From NCBI RefSeq assembly GCF_007714205.1, contig NZ_VMQU01000003.1, positions 1-64,000 of the forward strand: DNA of 64,000 bases, given 5' to 3'. Origin of the DNA: Mycobacterium helveticum. GTDB lineage: Bacteria > Actinomycetota > Actinomycetes > Mycobacteriales > Mycobacteriaceae. Each line of letters starts with the position of its first letter. Position 1 is the stretch's first letter. The notes beneath the pieces are model-generated. The model saw nothing but the letters and a program-made list of their open reading frames with translations. It did no database searches and was not told the DNA's origin. The position numbers were made by a program, and so were the translations under genes. Of the stretch, positions 52,235 through 62,828 are shown one piece after another.

Positions 52235-52698
52235 GCGGCCCGCGGGAGGTCGGGCGCCGCCATGGCGGCCGGCGACGTCGGCCGGGCCGCCGCGGGCCAC
52301 CAGCCGACGTAGGTAAGGTACAGCCCGACGAAGGCGAACGCGACGCAGAGGGAGACCCACAGGCCCTGCGCGCCGATCATGCTGTCCGCCAGCGAGACGA
52401 AGGCCTGGGGGAAAGACAGCAGCAGCACCCCGCGCAGGGTGATCAACCAGCCCAGCAGCGACACGGTGATCGCGGCCGCGCCGTGCCAATACTGGTGTGC
52501 TGCGACGACGATCAGGCCGGACAGCAGGACGAACGCACCGGCAACCCAGGTCCACAGCGAATTCGCCTCGAACTGCGCCAGCAGCGCCTGCATGTCCGAG
52601 GCGCGCGCCACGGCGGTGACGTCGACGATGACGAGAAAAAGGCCGAGCACGCGCGCGAACATGCGGGTCCTGGCCTGCGATTCCGGTGGAGCGTTCAT
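52231..52698 (-). CDS. Four-helix membrane protein of unknown function
   Basis: 155 residues with four hydrophobic segments (about 15-32, 50-70, 75-100, 115-135) and a cytosolic-looking C-terminus. No known family was recognised with certainty; it loosely resembles small DUF308/HdeD-like proteins. First gene of a three-gene unit (membrane protein, FHA, CRP) joined by 4-bp overlaps, followed by fadE35, so it may pass an envelope signal to the two cytosolic regulators. ATG at 52698 (MNAPPESQARTR). Confidence 0.72.
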   Translation of the reverse strand: MNAPPESQARTRMFARVLGLFLVIVDVTAVARASDMQALLAQFEANSLWTWVAGAFVLLSGLIVVAAHQYWHGAAAITVSLLGWLITLRGVLLLSFPQAFVSLADSMIGAQGLWVSLCVAFAFVGLYLTYVGWWPAAARPTSPAAMAAPDLPRAA

Positions 52699-52878
52699 TG
52701 CCGTGCCTCCGTGTGATGCCGGTCCCATACCTGAATCGGACCACCCGGGACAGCGCCGGGCTAGGGACCGAAGTCCCGTTCGTGCGGACCTATGGCCCTG
52801 CCCCGGCGCGCATGATCGGCGCCGGTGTTCCCCGGCGCGGACGCCCTGGTCGTCACCGCCGCCACGAACTCCCCCGCG

Positions 52879-55800
52879 TCAGGGCTTGATGCGGATCGGT
52901 CCCGGCGACCACCAGCCGGTGCGGGTCGCGGTGCCCAGGTCCAGCTGGGCGGGACGCGCCTGCGCGATGGTGTCGAACTTGCGCAGCGATCCCCAGTCGC
53001 GGCCCCAGTCGTGGGACAGATACGTCGACATCACGTGGGCGCGCAGCAGCAGGTCGGTGATGCCCAGCAGCCCGCCGTTGACGCCGTCCTCCCAGGTGTC
53101 GGTGTCCTGCTTCTTGGCGTTGTAGTCCGGCGTGATGCGGAACTTCGGGATCTCGGTGACGCCGTTGACGTGCAGCATCGGGTGCTGGCACGGGAAGGCC
53201 AGCCCGACCGCCCAGTCCATCAACACCGGCTGCGACGAGCCGACGTATTCCTGCACGGAGCGCAGTTCGGGCACCCGCGGCGGGGTCACCGCCACCCAGT
53301 CCTCCGGCGTGAGGGAGAGGTCCTCGGCCACCAGCCGGACCGCGACCGCGTCGGCGGGCATCTGGGACCGGGCGAAGCGCAGGTTGCGCCACACCTTGGG
53401 TTGTTCGCCGTAGAGGTCGTAGGGCGTCAGCCGGCCGGCCGGGACGATGCCGGTGGTGGGGTCGCCGCCGGGGCCGGGCCTGCCGTACTCCAGCACGACG
53501 GTCTGCCCGGCGGTGTGGCCGTGCAGGATGCTGTTGCCCGTGATCCTGCCCGCGGCGGTGACCACCAGCAGGGGGTGCCCGTCGTCCGGCTTGGGCAGCC
53601 GATACCACGCCGACGTCAGCCTGCTCTGCTGCTGGGGACCGGTGGTGTAGCTGCCCGCCAGCGGAACCCGGTCGGGGTCCAGGCCGTAGGGCAGCGGCAG
53701 CATGGAGCCGTTGATCCCCGGCGACTTCAGCTTGGTGGGCCCGTACCAGTCGTAGTCGGTGCCCGGCTGCGGGACCGCCGTCTCCCGGACCGCCTCGGCC
53801 AGGGTGCGTTCCGGGACGCCGTTGGGCGTGAACCCGGTGGGGTCGACTCCGCCCAGCGGTCCCAGCGGGCCGTAGTCGCCGGGCAGGGGCGTCATGAAGC
53901 CGGCGTTGCTGTCCGGCTCGACGAGCACGTCGTCGGCCAGCGCGCAGCCCCCGGAGAACTCCCGCAGGTTGTCCCAGCCGTTGGAGTAGGTGGGGTACTG
54001 GCGCACGATCCCGGCCACCATCGACGCGACGAACACCAGCGCCATCAACCCGGCCGCGATCGGCACCGGCGCCGCCGTGACGGCCCGCGCCAGCCGGCCC
54101 TCCCCGCGCTCGCGCGAAGCGAAGTGCAACCACACCGCCCAGCCGGCCGCGACCACGAAGAGCGCGAAAACCATTGTGCTGATGCTGATCCCGCCGAGCC
54201 TGGGCATGATGTTGTTGAACGGCACGCCGTAGCTCGAGACGTACCACCAGCCGTTGGTGGTGGCGAAACACAGCGCCAGCACGAACAGCACCGCCGCGGT
54301 GAACGCCATGCGGTTGCGCGACCAGCGCAGCACCCGGTGCGACACCAGCACCGTGGTCAGCGCGGCCATCGCCGCGCCCACCGCGGCGAACAACCCGAAG
54401 TGGTGGACCCACTTGGTGGGGGTGAACATCAGGAAGAACATGGTCGCGAAGATGACGCCCATCAGCCGCCAGGCGGGCCCGCGGGCCACGCCGGGAACGC
54501 GCTTGCGCCGCAACATGATGAACACCGCGGTGAACAGGCACAGCGCGGTGATCAGGAAGCCGAACCGGCGCGACAGCGAGCCGTCGACGGTGGGCAGGAT
54601 CAGGTAGTAGTAGCGCAGGTTCTCGGTGTACCAGGCCTGGCTGGGGCCGATGTCGGTGCGGATCCGGGTGGCCTCCAGCACCGTCGACAGCGTCTGGTCG
54701 GCGAACACGACGGTCAGGATGACGAAGCCGGCGGCCAGCATCGGGGCCACCAGCGGCCAGGTGCCGACCAGGCGGTGCCGTTTGACCATGATCCGCACCA
54801 CCGGGCGGCCACCGGCGATCAGGGCGGCGACCGCGATCAGACCGGTGGGCTGCACACCCAGGGTGAAGGCGGCGGTGACGACGGCCAGCGCCGCCGGCGT
54901 CACCCGCGAGGCGCACATCGAGCGCTCGATCAGCACGTAGGTGATCAGCGAACCCAGCGCGATGATCGGCTCGGGCCGCAGTCCGTTGTTGAACGGCATC
55001 CACGCGGTCAGCAGGACCAGGCCGGCCGCCCAGTTGGCGGCCGTGCTGCCCGTGACCGCGGGCCCCAGCCGGGGCAGCACCTCACGCGAGAGCAGCAGCC
55101 AGCACACGAGCCCGGCGACCAGGTCGGGCAGCCGCATCCACAGGCTGCCGTCGCTGACGTGGGTCATCAGCGCCAGCAGGTTGTAGTACCAGCCGAACGG
55201 GTCCTCCGGGCTGCCGAACCAGCGGAAGTAGTTGGACATGTAGCCGGCGTGGTCGGCGACGCGGGCCATGCCCAGGATGTAGCCGTCGTCGGAGGAGTTC
55301 GCGCCGATCACGTGCCAGAGCAGGAAGCCGAAGATCACCGTGGCGTCGACCAGGGTGAACGTGCGCCAGCGGGTGGGGATCAGCCGGTGCATGCGGCGCC
55401 CGTCCAGCTGGTCGAGGCGCCACAGCGCGATCAGCGCGACGATGGTCGCCACGACGGCCAGCACCATCGCCGTGAGCTTCAGCGTGGTCGGGGTGGTGGA
55501 GAACCGGGTGTCGATCGTCGCGGAGAGCCGCAGGCCGGCCGGGGCGGGGCCGGTCAGGTCGGTGAACACCCCGACGATCTGGGGTCGCAGGTTGGGATCG
55601 GGGAAGCCGCCGCGCACGGGCCTGCCCGCCGGATCGGTCAGCCCGACGAAGGTGGCGAAGGTGCCGGCCCGGGTGGAGGTGATCTCGATGCGCTGACAGT
55701 TCGGGGACGCCACCCGGTCCCGCGGCGCGCTGGCGATCACCACGTTGCGGTCGGTGACGTCGACGCGCTGGCGCCCGGCGACGACGAACAAGGCGTTGAG

Positions 55801-56136
55801 CGCGGCGTCCTTGCCCTTCTTGGGTGCGGTGCTCAGGACCACGCCGCCCTCGGGCGGCAGGGCGCGCAGCACCGAGCACGGCACGCTCGCCGTCACGTCG
55901 ACCGGGGTCAGCGAGATCAGCGGCGCCGTCACGCTGTCGAGCTGGCCGCGCCCATCCACGTGTTGGGGCCAGTTCAGCGTGGCGGTGGTCTGCACGACGG
56001 GCAGCAGCGGCGTGGCGACCGACAGGAGGAAACCGACCAGCCCGGCGATCGTCGCGACCCAGCGCGTCGCCCGCACGTCCCGGCGGGTGACGCGGCTCGC
56101 GGGGGCCCCGCGGCGTTCGGAGTTGATGACGCTCAT
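52879..56136 (-). CDS. embB: Arabinosyltransferase EmbB
   Basis: 1085 residues, GT-C fold: about 13-15 membrane helices, a conserved first loop and a periplasmic C-terminal carbohydrate-binding domain ending SPGPIRIKP. Extends arabinan from decaprenyl-phosphoryl-arabinose. The catalytic/ethambutol region is [19 protein letters not shown]; the residue equal to M. tuberculosis Met306 is Met290 (codon 55267-55269), wild-type. ATG at 56136 overlaps embA by 4 bp. Slightly shorter than the 1098 I recall for M. tuberculosis. Confidence 0.96.
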   Translation of the reverse strand: MSVINSERRGAPASRVTRRDVRATRWVATIAGLVGFLLSVATPLLPVVQTTATLNWPQHVDGRGQLDSVTAPLISLTPVDVTASVPCSVLRALPPEGGVVLSTAPKKGKDAALNALFVVAGRQRVDVTDRNVVIASAPRDRVASPNCQRIEITSTRAGTFATFVGLTDPAGRPVRGGFPDPNLRPQIVGVFTDLTGPAPAGLRLSATIDTRFSTTPTTLKLTAMVLAVVATIVALIALWRLDQLDGRRMHRLIPTRWRTFTLVDATVIFGFLLWHVIGANSSDDGYILGMARVADHAGYMSNYFRWFGSPEDPFGWYYNLLALMTHVSDGSLWMRLPDLVAGLVCWLLLSREVLPRLGPAVTGSTAANWAAGLVLLTAWMPFNNGLRPEPIIALGSLITYVLIERSMCASRVTPAALAVVTAAFTLGVQPTGLIAVAALIAGGRPVVRIMVKRHRLVGTWPLVAPMLAAGFVILTVVFADQTLSTVLEATRIRTDIGPSQAWYTENLRYYYLILPTVDGSLSRRFGFLITALCLFTAVFIMLRRKRVPGVARGPAWRLMGVIFATMFFLMFTPTKWVHHFGLFAAVGAAMAALTTVLVSHRVLRWSRNRMAFTAAVLFVLALCFATTNGWWYVSSYGVPFNNIMPRLGGISISTMVFALFVVAAGWAVWLHFASRERGEGRLARAVTAAPVPIAAGLMALVFVASMVAGIVRQYPTYSNGWDNLREFSGGCALADDVLVEPDSNAGFMTPLPGDYGPLGPLGGVDPTGFTPNGVPERTLAEAVRETAVPQPGTDYDWYGPTKLKSPGINGSMLPLPYGLDPDRVPLAGSYTTGPQQQSRLTSAWYRLPKPDDGHPLLVVTAAGRITGNSILHGHTAGQTVVLEYGRPGPGGDPTTGIVPAGRLTPYDLYGEQPKVWRNLRFARSQMPADAVAVRLVAEDLSLTPEDWVAVTPPRVPELRSVQEYVGSSQPVLMDWAVGLAFPCQHPMLHVNGVTEIPKFRITPDYNAKKQDTDTWEDGVNGGLLGITDLLLRAHVMSTYLSHDWGRDWGSLRKFDTIAQARPAQLDLGTATRTGWWSPGPIRIKP

Positions 56137-59100
56137 GGGAGGGCTCGAATCGGTCCTTTGCGGCTCCAGCCGGGCACAATGGTCACGCCCGGCACGACGG
56201 CGGCGTCGGGGGCTTTCGCTGCCGGCACCAAACGGTGGTACTGCTCGACGGAGCCCCAGTCGCGGTGCCAGTCGCCACGGAGGTAGGTCGCGACGGTCGA
56301 GGTGTACATCATCGCCTGGGTGAACAGGAACGGACCGCCGGCTTCGCCGGCCTGCCAGCCGTTCGACGACGCCGCCGTCTGCTTGTGTTCGGGCATGATG
56401 CGGTAGTCGGGGAGTTCGGCGACGCCGAGGTGTTCGGCGAACGGCCGCTGGCACGGGAAGTTCGCGGCGGTCGCGACGTCCATCAGCACCGGTGTCCGCG
56501 ATCCGAGCAGCTGCTGCAGGGTCTGCAGCACCGGGACCCGCGGCGGGGTGAACGCGAACCACTGTTCGGAGCTCAGGTTCGGGTCGTAGGCGACGATGCG
56601 CGCCACGTTGGCCTCCGGCGGCGCCCAGGCCAGCGGGAACCGCAGGTTGCGCCACGCCGGCTCCGGTCCGACGTCGATCGGCTGCACCTCGTTCAGCGGC
56701 TGGGTGCTGCCGTCGGGGCGCGTGACTCCCCACTGCAGCTTGAGCGACTGCCCGTAGGTGAACGTGCCGTCCTCCTTGTAGGACCAGATGGCACCGGCGG
56801 CCGAGACCACGACCAGCGGACGGTCCGGTGTGCGGGGCGGCAGCTGGTACCACGCGGAGGCCGCCGTGGCGGCCAGCGAGTTCTCGCCGTAGCTGCCCAT
56901 CACCGGGGTGCGGGCGGGGTCGAGCCCGAACGGCAGGGCCGCGTGCGACCCGTTCACCCCGACCGGCCCCCTGCCGCCGGCGGTGCCCGCGGAGTCGCTC
57001 ATGGTGGCGTTGGGCTTGTTGGGGGAGGCGTCGGAGTTCACCACCCCGGGTTTGGTCACCACCGGGTAGGACCGCAGGTCGTCACCCACCCCGTCGGGTT
57101 TGAAACCCACCGGGTCGAGCCCGCCGAGCGGGCCGTCGGGCCCGAACCGCTGGCCGGGGGCCGGCCGCAGCATCCCGGCGTTCGGGTCGGGTTCGGCCAG
57201 CACGTCGTCGGCCATCGCGCAGCTGGTGAGTCCGGACGTGATGGCCGCGAGGTTGGCCTTGCCGGTGGTGTAGAGCGGGTAGCGGAACACCACGCCCTTG
57301 GCCAGCGAGGCGACCTCGCCGATCACCATGATCGACGCGACCACCAGCAGCGGGGTCGAGGCCAGCACCCGATTGCGCCGGTTGTCCTTGACCTCGGTGT
57401 GCCCGGCGTAATCCATCCGGAAGTGGTACCAGGCCCCCAGCAGCCCGGTCAGGATCGACAGCGTCAGGAACATCGACGTCACCGGGTGGCTGGCGACCAC
57501 CGGCGGGATGTCGTACCAGGGCACCCCGTAGTTGTTGACGTCGAACCAGCCGTTGACGCCCGAGGTGGCCCACGCCAGCACGAACAGCAGCGCGGTGACG
57601 TAGAGCGTCAGGTTGCGCCGGCTGTGCAGGCCGATCCGGGCGAAGGCGAACGCGGTGACGGCGCCGAGGAGGCCGGCCAGCCCGGCGAACACGCCGAACT
57701 GCACGGCCCACTTGGTCGGGGTGAAGGTCAGCAGCAGCAGCCCCACCGCGGTGGTGCCGATCAGCCGCCAGGCCGGGCCGCTGGCCACGCCCGGCACCCG
57801 GCCGCGCCGCAGCAGCACCACCAGCACCACGAACATGCACAGCAGCAGCACCAGCACGGCGAAGCGCCGCGACATCGAGCCCTCCGCGTTGCTCTCCACG
57901 GTCAGGAAGTAGTAGCGCAGGAAGTCCTGGTACCAGGCGATCGTCGGGCCGACCTCATATTTGATGCGCGCCGACTCTGCGACCGTGGCCAGCGTCTGGC
58001 TGCGGAACACGACGACGGTGATCAGCGACAGCGCCGCCGCCAGCACCGCCAGCGGCGCGAGCACCCCGTCGGTGGCCCGGCGCCGCCGGATCACGACGGC
58101 GATGGCCCGCGCCCCGGTCAGCAGCGCGGCGACGGCGATCAGGCCCTGCGGCGCCAGCGTCGCGGTGAGCATCGCGACGATGACGGCGACCGCAGCCGGA
58201 GCCAGCCGGCCCAGCGCGATCGCGCGTTCCACCAGCATCCAGGTGGCCACCACCCCGAGGGCGATCAGCGGCTCGGGCCGCAGCCCGTTGTTGAACGGCA
58301 GCCAGGCGGCCAGGAACACCGCGCCCGCGGTGAGCACCGCGACCCGGTTGGCCGCCAGGCCGCCGCGGCCCGGTCCGAGCCGGCGCAGCGCCCAGTGCCC
58401 GATGATCAGCCAGCACGCGACCCCGGCCAGCGTGGCCGGCAGCCGCATCCACACGCCGGCGGTGCTCACCGACGCCATCCGGGACAGCACGGACAGATAC
58501 CAGTCGAACGGCGCGTCCGTGGCCCCGAAGAAGCGGTAGTAGTTGGCCACGTAGCCGGCCCTGGCCGCGTTGCGGGCGATGGTCAGGTTGTACCCGTCGT
58601 CCGACGAGGTGGCACCGATGACATGCCAGCCCAGCAGCGTCGCGATCACCCCGGCGTCGGCCAGCCGGATCGCGGCCCCGGCGCGCCGGGGCGCCCCCGA
58701 TCGGATTCGGCCGCGGCTGCGCCGGTCCAGCGCGGCCAGGGCGGCGACGGCCGCCAGCACCGACAGCGCAGCCACGACCATCACGGCCGTCTTCAGCGGG
58801 GTGGGTGCGGTGATGAAGCGGGTGTCGATGTCCACGCGCGCCGACAGCCCGGGCTGGGCCGGCACCGTCAGGTCGGTGAAGATGCCGCCGATCTGGGGCT
58901 TCTTCTCCGCCGGCAGGACACCGACGGCGCCGGGGATGCCGACGAAGTCCGCGCCGACGGACCCCGCGTCGGCCCACAGGTGCAACGCCCTGCAGGCGGC
59001 CGAGGCGACCGCCGAGCGCTGCGCCACCGCGGCCACCGAGTCGCGGAACGCGGCCACGACCACGTCCTTGTTGGCGCGCACGAACAGCCCGTTCTTGCCG

Positions 59101-59396
59101 GCGTCGACGCCGTTGGCGGGCAGGGTCGAAACCACCAGTCCGCCGTCGGCGGGCAGGGTGGCCATCGCGGGGCAGGGGATGGAGATGTCGAGTGTGCGCG
59201 GCGCCCCGGACACCAGCGGCGCGGTGATCTGGGTGACGTGCCCGTCGGCGGTGCCCTGCGGCCACAGGATGGTTGCGGTGGTCTGCCGCACCGGAAGCAG
59301 GGGGACGCAGGCGCACAGCAGCACACCCGCGATTCCCGCGGCGACGGCCACCAGCCGCAGGACGCGCCGGGATGGCCGATTACCGTCGGGGGACAC
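56133..59396 (-). CDS. embA: Arabinosyltransferase EmbA
   Basis: 1087 residues, same GT-C architecture as EmbB, with which it forms the arabinogalactan-specific pair. Conserved [20 protein letters not shown] loop, [16 protein letters not shown], and a C-terminal domain ending GPIRALP. GTG at 59396 ([15 protein letters not shown]) was preferred over an upstream ATG whose added residues are Arg-rich. Stop overlaps the embB start (ATGA). A 147-bp gap separates it from embC. Confidence 0.95.
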   Translation of the reverse strand: MSPDGNRPSRRVLRLVAVAAGIAGVLLCACVPLLPVRQTTATILWPQGTADGHVTQITAPLVSGAPRTLDISIPCPAMATLPADGGLVVSTLPANGVDAGKNGLFVRANKDVVVAAFRDSVAAVAQRSAVASAACRALHLWADAGSVGADFVGIPGAVGVLPAEKKPQIGGIFTDLTVPAQPGLSARVDIDTRFITAPTPLKTAVMVVAALSVLAAVAALAALDRRSRGRIRSGAPRRAGAAIRLADAGVIATLLGWHVIGATSSDDGYNLTIARNAARAGYVANYYRFFGATDAPFDWYLSVLSRMASVSTAGVWMRLPATLAGVACWLIIGHWALRRLGPGRGGLAANRVAVLTAGAVFLAAWLPFNNGLRPEPLIALGVVATWMLVERAIALGRLAPAAVAVIVAMLTATLAPQGLIAVAALLTGARAIAVVIRRRRATDGVLAPLAVLAAALSLITVVVFRSQTLATVAESARIKYEVGPTIAWYQDFLRYYFLTVESNAEGSMSRRFAVLVLLLCMFVVLVVLLRRGRVPGVASGPAWRLIGTTAVGLLLLTFTPTKWAVQFGVFAGLAGLLGAVTAFAFARIGLHSRRNLTLYVTALLFVLAWATSGVNGWFDVNNYGVPWYDIPPVVASHPVTSMFLTLSILTGLLGAWYHFRMDYAGHTEVKDNRRNRVLASTPLLVVASIMVIGEVASLAKGVVFRYPLYTTGKANLAAITSGLTSCAMADDVLAEPDPNAGMLRPAPGQRFGPDGPLGGLDPVGFKPDGVGDDLRSYPVVTKPGVVNSDASPNKPNATMSDSAGTAGGRGPVGVNGSHAALPFGLDPARTPVMGSYGENSLAATAASAWYQLPPRTPDRPLVVVSAAGAIWSYKEDGTFTYGQSLKLQWGVTRPDGSTQPLNEVQPIDVGPEPAWRNLRFPLAWAPPEANVARIVAYDPNLSSEQWFAFTPPRVPVLQTLQQLLGSRTPVLMDVATAANFPCQRPFAEHLGVAELPDYRIMPEHKQTAASSNGWQAGEAGGPFLFTQAMMYTSTVATYLRGDWHRDWGSVEQYHRLVPAAKAPDAAVVPGVTIVPGWSRKGPIRALP

Positions 59397-59543
59397 GAGG
59401 CTCGATGGTAAGCGACGCCGCTGAGGACGCGGGGCATGGACGCGGCGATAGGCCCCAGCGGGTGCGCGCCCGCGCGACACGGCGACATTCGGGTGAATTG
59501 GGCGACTTTCTCGGTTGGGCGGCCGCGCGATGGCGCCCCGCCC

Positions 59544-62500
59544 TCAGTGCCTCAGCGGCCCGGGGTTCCACAGGCCGCCGCGGGTGACCGTCCCCAGTCG
59601 CAGCCGAGCCGGCTGGGCGTCGGGGTAGTAGGGCGTCAGCCGCTGCAGCGAGCCCCAGTCCCGCGACCAGTCGTCCTTGAGGTAGCTGGCCACCGTCGTC
59701 GCCTTCACCAGCAGTTCGGTGACGCCCAGCGGGCCGCCGCCGTTGTTGTCCATCACCGGCGAGTTGGCCTCCGCGCCGAAGCGGTCCGGCAGGATGCGCC
59801 ATTTCGGTGTCTCGTCGACGCCGTTCTGGTGGCCGAACGGCCGCTGGCAGGGGAACGCCAGCCCGACCAGCCAGTCCAGGAACACCGGGTCCGTCGAGCC
59901 CACGACGTCCTGCAGCGTGCGCAGCCGCGGGATCCGCGGCGGGGTCAGGGCGATCCAGTGCTGCGGCGCCAGGTCCTCGTCGTCGGCGACCAGGCGGACC
60001 TGGGTGGCCGACGCCGGGATCGCCGACAGGGCCAGCCGCAGGTTGCGCCACGCCGGGGACGCCCCGACGTCGGCGAACTCGAACGCCCCGCCGGGGTGCC
60101 CGTCGGCAGCCTCGGCGTCGGTGGCCCACTGGACCTGGACCTCGCGCGGGTCGAAGCGGCCGGCCGCGCTGACCACCAGCAGCGGGCCCGCCTGGTCGCG
60201 GGGCGGCAGGCGGTACCAGCCCGACCGCAGCCTGGCCGGCACCTGCACGCCGGGACGCCAGCTGCCCAGCACCGGGGTGCGCGCCGGGTCCAGGTTGTAG
60301 GGCAGTTGCGCGCGGGAATTGTTGACACCGGGCGCGGCGCGGGTGCCCCCCTCGGTGCCGGCCCCGGTCCCGGTGATCGGGTTGTCGTCGCCGACGAAGC
60401 TGCGGTCGCCGGGTCGTTCCATCACCGGGTCGGCGCGGACGTCGGCGGGAATGCCGTTGGGCGTGAAGGCCTCCGACATGCCGGCGCCCAGGGCCGCCGC
60501 CACCGGGCCCGTGACCGGGGCCAGCATCCCGGCGTTGGGGTCCTGCTCCACCAGCACGTCCTCGGCCAGGCCGCAGGTGTTGCCGGTCAGGGCCTGCAGG
60601 TTCGACCGGCCCACCGACCACGCCGGGTATTGGCCGACCATCGCCACGGTCAGCGACGCCACCTCGAAGACCACCAGTGCCCACGCGGCAATCGCCAAGG
60701 GGGACTGGACGATTCCGGCCAGCCGCGACCCGAGACGGGTTTTCGACGCGCCCGGGGAACCGACCGCGCCGACGGCGACGAAGTGGAACCACGCGGCCAG
60801 CAGCAGCACCAGCATCGTCAGCCCGAGGAACACCGTCGACACGCCGTAGTGCCACCTGGGGAACGAATTCGACCAGGGCACACCGAAGTTGGAGACGTAC
60901 CACCAGCCGTTCACGCTGGCGAAGCACTGCGCCATCAAGAACAGCACCACGGCCGCGAACACGGTGCGGTTGCGGCGCGAACGCATGGCCCCGGCACTCA
61001 CCGCGACCGCGGCCAACGCCCCCAGCGATCCGGCCAGCCCGGCGAACACCCCGAAGTGGTGGGTCCATTTGGTGGGGGTGAACATCATCGCCAGGAACGA
61101 GATGATGGTGATCCCGATGATGCGCCGGCTCGGCCCGGCGGCCGTGCCGGGGATGCGGCCCTTGCGCAACGCCATCGCCACCGAGATGCCCAGCGCGAGC
61201 AGCACCGCCAGCACCGCGAACCGGCGGGCGATCGAGCCGTCGGGGCTGGCCATGAACAGCCGCTCATAGCGCAGGTGCTCGTCGAACCAGGTCAGGCTGG
61301 GGCCGACGGCGCGCTTGAGCGCGGTGGCCTGCATCTCCCCGGCCAGGGTCTGGTCGCGGAAGATCAGGATCACCGTCACGGTCGCCGCGGCCAGGATGGG
61401 CGCCAGCAGCGGCAGCAACCCGAACCGCTTGGACCTGCGGTGCAGGATGGTCCGCAGCGGCCCGACCGCGACCAGCAGCGCACCCACGGAGGCGATGCCC
61501 GTCGGCCCGGAGAACAGCGTCAGCGCGCCGATGATGCAGGCGCCCGCCACGGGCAGCAGCCGGCTGGTGGCCACCGCGCGTTCCACCGAGCACCACGTCA
61601 GCAGGATGCCCAGGGCGATGATCGGCTCGGGCCGCAGCCCGTTGTCGAGCGGCAGCCACACCGCCAGGAACATGCCCGCCGCGGTCCAGGCTGCGGCGCG
61701 GCTCCGCTTGACGGCGTGGCCCAGGCGGGGGATGACCTCGCGGCTGATCAGCCACCAGGACGTCAGCGCCATGATCAGGGTCGGCAGCCGCATCCAGATG
61801 CTGGCGGTGCTCACGTGGGCCCACAGCGCCAGCAGGTCGTAGTACCAGCCGAACGGGGCCTCGGGCGTGCCGAACCAGCGGTAGTAGTTGGCCATGTAGC
61901 CGGCGTGCTCGGACACCCGGGCCATGGTCAGGATGTAGCCGTCGTCGGAGGTGTTCGCGCCGACGAAATGCCACCACACCAGCACCGCGATCACCAGCGC
62001 GTCCAGACCGCCGATCGACCACCACCGCGCGGGCAGGAAGCGGCGGTGCCGGGTGGCCCCGGCGGTTTCGAAGGCGGTGTCGAGGACGTGCAGCGCGACC
62101 AGGGCGGCGGCGGTGCACAGCAGCCCGAGGATCATCGCGGCCAGTTTCAGCGGCGTGGGGCTGCTGCTGTAGCGGGTGTCCACGGTCGCCGCGAGGCTCA
62201 GCCCGGGCGGCGCGGGGCCGCTCAGGTCGGTGAACACGCCGACGATCTGCGGCCGGAAGTCGTAGCCGCTGCGCTCCCCGCGCAGCGGCGCCCCGGGATG
62301 TTCGGCGTTGGGCCCCTGGCGCAGCCCGACGAATTCGGCGACCACCTTCTCGGCGTGCGCGGTGAACGTCAGCCGCCGGCAGGCCGGGCTGAGCACCTGG
62401 CTCAGCGGGGCCGTCACCACCGGGACGTTGCGCACCACCAGTACCAGGTAGTCGTTGGCGCGCTGGATGAGCAGGCCGCGGTCGACGGCCTTGGGGGCCT

Positions 62501-62828
62501 GCTTGGGCACCGTGGACAGCAGCACCGTCTTGCCGGCGTTCTCGGGCCCGGCCAGCCCGGCGGCGGCCCGGCAGGGCACGCTGACGTTCAATTCGGTGGC
62601 GACGTAGCCGATCAGCGGCGCCTCGACGCTGTCGAAGGTGCCGTTTTGCGGCCAGTCGAGCTGGGCGGAGGTCTGGTTGACCGGCAGCAGCGGCGTGGCG
62701 ACGGCCAGCAGGGCCCCGAGTAAACCGGCGACGGTCGCCACGAGCCGAGCGATCCGGTGGTTGGTTCCCGCGTCGCTCACGGAGCTAGATGGTAGTTCTT
62801 CGGCCCTAGCTGGGGTTTCGGTGACCAT
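59544..62828 (-). CDS. embC: Arabinosyltransferase EmbC
   Basis: 1094 residues. Makes the arabinan of lipoarabinomannan. ANTSDDGYILTMARVSEHAGY loop, [16 protein letters not shown], and the C-terminal carbohydrate-binding domain ending WNPGPLRH with conserved Trp. ATG at 62828 ([13 protein letters not shown]) overlaps the aftA stop by one base (TGATG), so aftA and embC are coupled. The embC-embA gap may hold a separate embA promoter; none was confidently identified. Confidence 0.96.
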   Translation of the reverse strand: MVTETPARAEELPSSSVSDAGTNHRIARLVATVAGLLGALLAVATPLLPVNQTSAQLDWPQNGTFDSVEAPLIGYVATELNVSVPCRAAAGLAGPENAGKTVLLSTVPKQAPKAVDRGLLIQRANDYLVLVVRNVPVVTAPLSQVLSPACRRLTFTAHAEKVVAEFVGLRQGPNAEHPGAPLRGERSGYDFRPQIVGVFTDLSGPAPPGLSLAATVDTRYSSSPTPLKLAAMILGLLCTAAALVALHVLDTAFETAGATRHRRFLPARWWSIGGLDALVIAVLVWWHFVGANTSDDGYILTMARVSEHAGYMANYYRWFGTPEAPFGWYYDLLALWAHVSTASIWMRLPTLIMALTSWWLISREVIPRLGHAVKRSRAAAWTAAGMFLAVWLPLDNGLRPEPIIALGILLTWCSVERAVATSRLLPVAGACIIGALTLFSGPTGIASVGALLVAVGPLRTILHRRSKRFGLLPLLAPILAAATVTVILIFRDQTLAGEMQATALKRAVGPSLTWFDEHLRYERLFMASPDGSIARRFAVLAVLLALGISVAMALRKGRIPGTAAGPSRRIIGITIISFLAMMFTPTKWTHHFGVFAGLAGSLGALAAVAVSAGAMRSRRNRTVFAAVVLFLMAQCFASVNGWWYVSNFGVPWSNSFPRWHYGVSTVFLGLTMLVLLLAAWFHFVAVGAVGSPGASKTRLGSRLAGIVQSPLAIAAWALVVFEVASLTVAMVGQYPAWSVGRSNLQALTGNTCGLAEDVLVEQDPNAGMLAPVTGPVAAALGAGMSEAFTPNGIPADVRADPVMERPGDRSFVGDDNPITGTGAGTEGGTRAAPGVNNSRAQLPYNLDPARTPVLGSWRPGVQVPARLRSGWYRLPPRDQAGPLLVVSAAGRFDPREVQVQWATDAEAADGHPGGAFEFADVGASPAWRNLRLALSAIPASATQVRLVADDEDLAPQHWIALTPPRIPRLRTLQDVVGSTDPVFLDWLVGLAFPCQRPFGHQNGVDETPKWRILPDRFGAEANSPVMDNNGGGPLGVTELLVKATTVASYLKDDWSRDWGSLQRLTPYYPDAQPARLRLGTVTRGGLWNPGPLRH

